DNA of 36,342 bases, from the IMG/VR virus record IMGVR_UViG_3300021961_000284, positions 1 to 36,342 of that record, one strand, 5' to 3'. The DNA comes from a virus. Positions 35,672 through 36,342 of the stretch are shown piece after piece. Below the pieces are notes generated by a model. The model was not told the DNA's origin and did no database searches. It worked only from the letters and a program-made list of their open reading frames with translations. The translations under genes and the position numbers were made by a program. Position 1 is the stretch's first letter, and each line of letters starts with the position of its first letter.

Positions 35672-35989
35672 TCAGATTGCTACGCAATCGGCTTTGTATT
35701 CCGCTGCAATTTCGCCGTCAGCATCAAAAAAGTCTAACGGTATTTGCGTAGCGATTAAGTAGTTTTTATCGCGGCGGATATACGTGTTATCGCTGATTAA
35801 CAAATTCGCGACAATATTGTGAGCATCCGCAAGGCGGCCAGTGAAGCGCCACGCCTCATAGTGGCCATCTCCATCGTCGGTAGTAAAAACGGCTGGCGCA
35901 TTAGCCCAACTGCCATTGGCAGGCTTGCCATGACCATACGTATCAATCAATTCTACGGTTCCGGTCTGTGTTTTGTGTTGATATGCCAT
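35672..35989 (-). CDS. 105-aa hypothetical protein
   Basis: 105 residues; the start is firm because the leader GAGGGACAAACA (35990-36001), identical to that of the GP88-like gene, precedes the ATG. The sequence is beta-rich with GTVELIDTYGHGKPANGSWANAPAVFTTDDGDGHYEAWRF and TYIRRDKNYLIATQIPLDFFDAD. No catalytic motif is recognised. It follows the 27-aa membrane peptide by about 24 bases. Confidence 0.7.
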   Translation of the reverse strand: MAYQHKTQTGTVELIDTYGHGKPANGSWANAPAVFTTDDGDGHYEAWRFTGRLADAHNIVANLLISDNTYIRRDKNYLIATQIPLDFFDADGEIAAEYKADCVAI

Positions 35990-36001
35990 TGTTTGTCCCT
36001 C
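35990..36001 (-). promoter_or_regulatory. Repeated translation leader (copy 2)
   Basis: GAGGGACAAACA directly before the ATG at 35989, identical to the copy at 449-460. The upstream ACCAAACGT also resembles that copy's ACCAAGC. Confidence 0.65.
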
Positions 36002-36013
36002 ACGTTTGGTTGA

Positions 36014-36097
36014 TTATTCCGGAAAGATAACTAGGATTATCAGGCCAAAAGCCAATGCAGCCATGGATGCCCAGAATGCGAATGTGTTGTCTGTCAT
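36014..36097 (-). CDS. 27-aa membrane micro-peptide
   Basis: ATG at 36097 and stop TAA at 36016-36014. The start is preceded by GAGGGACAGACA, the third copy of the shared leader, so it is likely translated. The peptide begins MTDNTFAFWASMAALAFG and ends IILVIFPE, one hydrophobic helix. It resembles the 25-aa peptide at 34833-34910. Size below normal gene-finder limits explains why it could be missed. Function unknown; small membrane effector or anchor. Confidence 0.65.
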   Translation of the reverse strand: MTDNTFAFWASMAALAFGLIILVIFPE

Positions 36098-36109
36098 TGT
36101 CTGTCCCTC
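36098..36109 (-). promoter_or_regulatory. Repeated translation leader (copy 3)
   Basis: GAGGGACAGACA directly before the ATG at 36097; one base differs from copies 1 and 2. AACACACAC lies upstream. Confidence 0.6.
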
Positions 36110-36124
36110 ATGTGTGTGTTGATA

Positions 36125-36342
36125 TCAAGCCGCGATTGCGGCTTGTGTTGCTTCAGCATGCCACACGACAAAGCCGCTTGTGTCTTTCTTGGCCTTGCTT
36201 CCCTTTGGCTTCAGCGCAACAATTTTGCCGCAACCATTGCCGCGCATGTCGGGATCAAGATGACGCAAATCGGACGCGTCGCCATCGATTGTCTCAAAGC
36301 CGCAAAATTGAGCGGGCATGGCGCAACCAAAGCACACTGCAA
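36125..36342 (-). CDS. GP88-like protein, C-terminal part (cut by window edge)
   Basis: An open frame enters from the window edge (codon phase: 36342-36341 are the last two bases of a codon) and ends at TGA 36127-36125. It reads AVCFGCAMPAQFCG, then ETIDGDASDLRHLDPD, and KIVALKPKGSKAKKDTSGFVVWHAE. This corresponds to the C-terminal end of GP88-like proteins (VAVVF..KLPE...VIDGD..DLRFLDP...V.GL.AKG.AKKDTSGFVV). It joins in frame with the N-terminal part at 1-448 if the sequence is circular. A GTG at 36337 would be only an apparent start. About 35-40 family residues between the two parts seem to be absent at a direct join. Confidence 0.75.
   Translation of the reverse strand, partial: AVCFGCAMPAQFCGFETIDGDASDLRHLDPDMRGNGCGKIVALKPKGSKAKKDTSGFVVWHAEATQAAIAA

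Noticed and set aside
36125-36337. Separate small gene starting with GTG at 36337
   Set aside because: The frame stays open to the window edge and fits the C-terminal end of a GP88-like protein, so the GTG is more likely an internal valine codon.
1-36342. Integrated prophage or temperate phage
   Set aside because: No integrase, excisionase, attachment-site repeat, CI-like repressor or bacterial flank is visible; if the ends join, there is no room for them.

Overview
The window looks like almost the whole genome of a tailed, siphovirus-type (HK97-fold) phage. It carries HK97-type terminase, portal, S78 prohead protease, major capsid protein, head-tail connectors, tail tube, frameshifted tail chaperone, tape measure, tail tip, tail spike, lysis cassette and a compact replication/recombination module. 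No integrase, excisionase, tRNA, rRNA or transposase is visible, so I see no evidence of lysogeny. The host cannot be read directly. A tail chaperone pair of the kind found in gene transfer agents, together with the ParB/TAGT and GP88-like genes, is reminiscent of phages of Alphaproteobacteria; this is inference.

Layout: (1) 1-1171, minus strand: a gene cut by the window edge (GP88-like N-terminal part) and a conserved hypothetical gene, with a promoter-like site at 1268-1296. (2) 1366-3848, minus: a Rho-independent terminator, a large prim-pol/ATPase replication protein and a tiny HTH regulator, translationally coupled. (3) 3849-3934: a divergent control region with an inverted repeat TGTTTACA/TGTAAACA. 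(4) 3935-9560, plus: RecA-like Sak4-type annealase, SSB-like protein, YqaJ exonuclease, SF2 helicase, VRR-NUC nuclease, four small genes and a DnaA domain IV protein. (5) 9580-12323, minus: HELLH protein, a 56-aa protein, HTH-metallophosphoesterase, nested spanin-like genes, a 31-aa membrane peptide, GH24 endolysin and a membrane/coiled-coil protein. (6) 12331-21817, minus: tail spike, glycine-rich proteins, tail tip, tape measure and chaperones. (7) 21817-32200, minus: two tandem tail-tube paralogues, connectors, capsid, protease, MuF, portal, TerL, a secreted Cys protein and TerS. (8) 32181-33895, minus: a TET/JBP-associated-type glycosyltransferase (TAGT) and a ParB-domain protein. (9) 34016-34199: AT-rich, palindrome-flanked non-coding DNA. 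(10) 34200-36342, minus: small early-type genes, an M15 peptidase lipoprotein, two paralogous membrane micro-peptides and, at the edge, the C-terminal part of a GP88-like protein.

The two ends appear to carry the two ends of the same gene in the same reading frame. The molecule is therefore probably circular or circularly permuted, and the window lacks only a short internal piece of that gene, if anything. On that reading nearly the whole genome is transcribed leftward around the circle, with one rightward replication operon (3935-9560) that converges on the lysis end at about 9570.

Most adjacent genes overlap by 1, 4 or 8-16 bases (ATGA, TGATG, TAATG), indicating long translationally coupled operons. 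The most notable points are the split GP88-like gene, the ParB/TAGT pair beside the terminase, a textbook -1 frameshift site, duplicated tail-tube and tail-anchor modules, paralogous 25- and 27-aa membrane peptides, a repeated translation leader, and matching GC-rich hairpins after the SSB and capsid genes.
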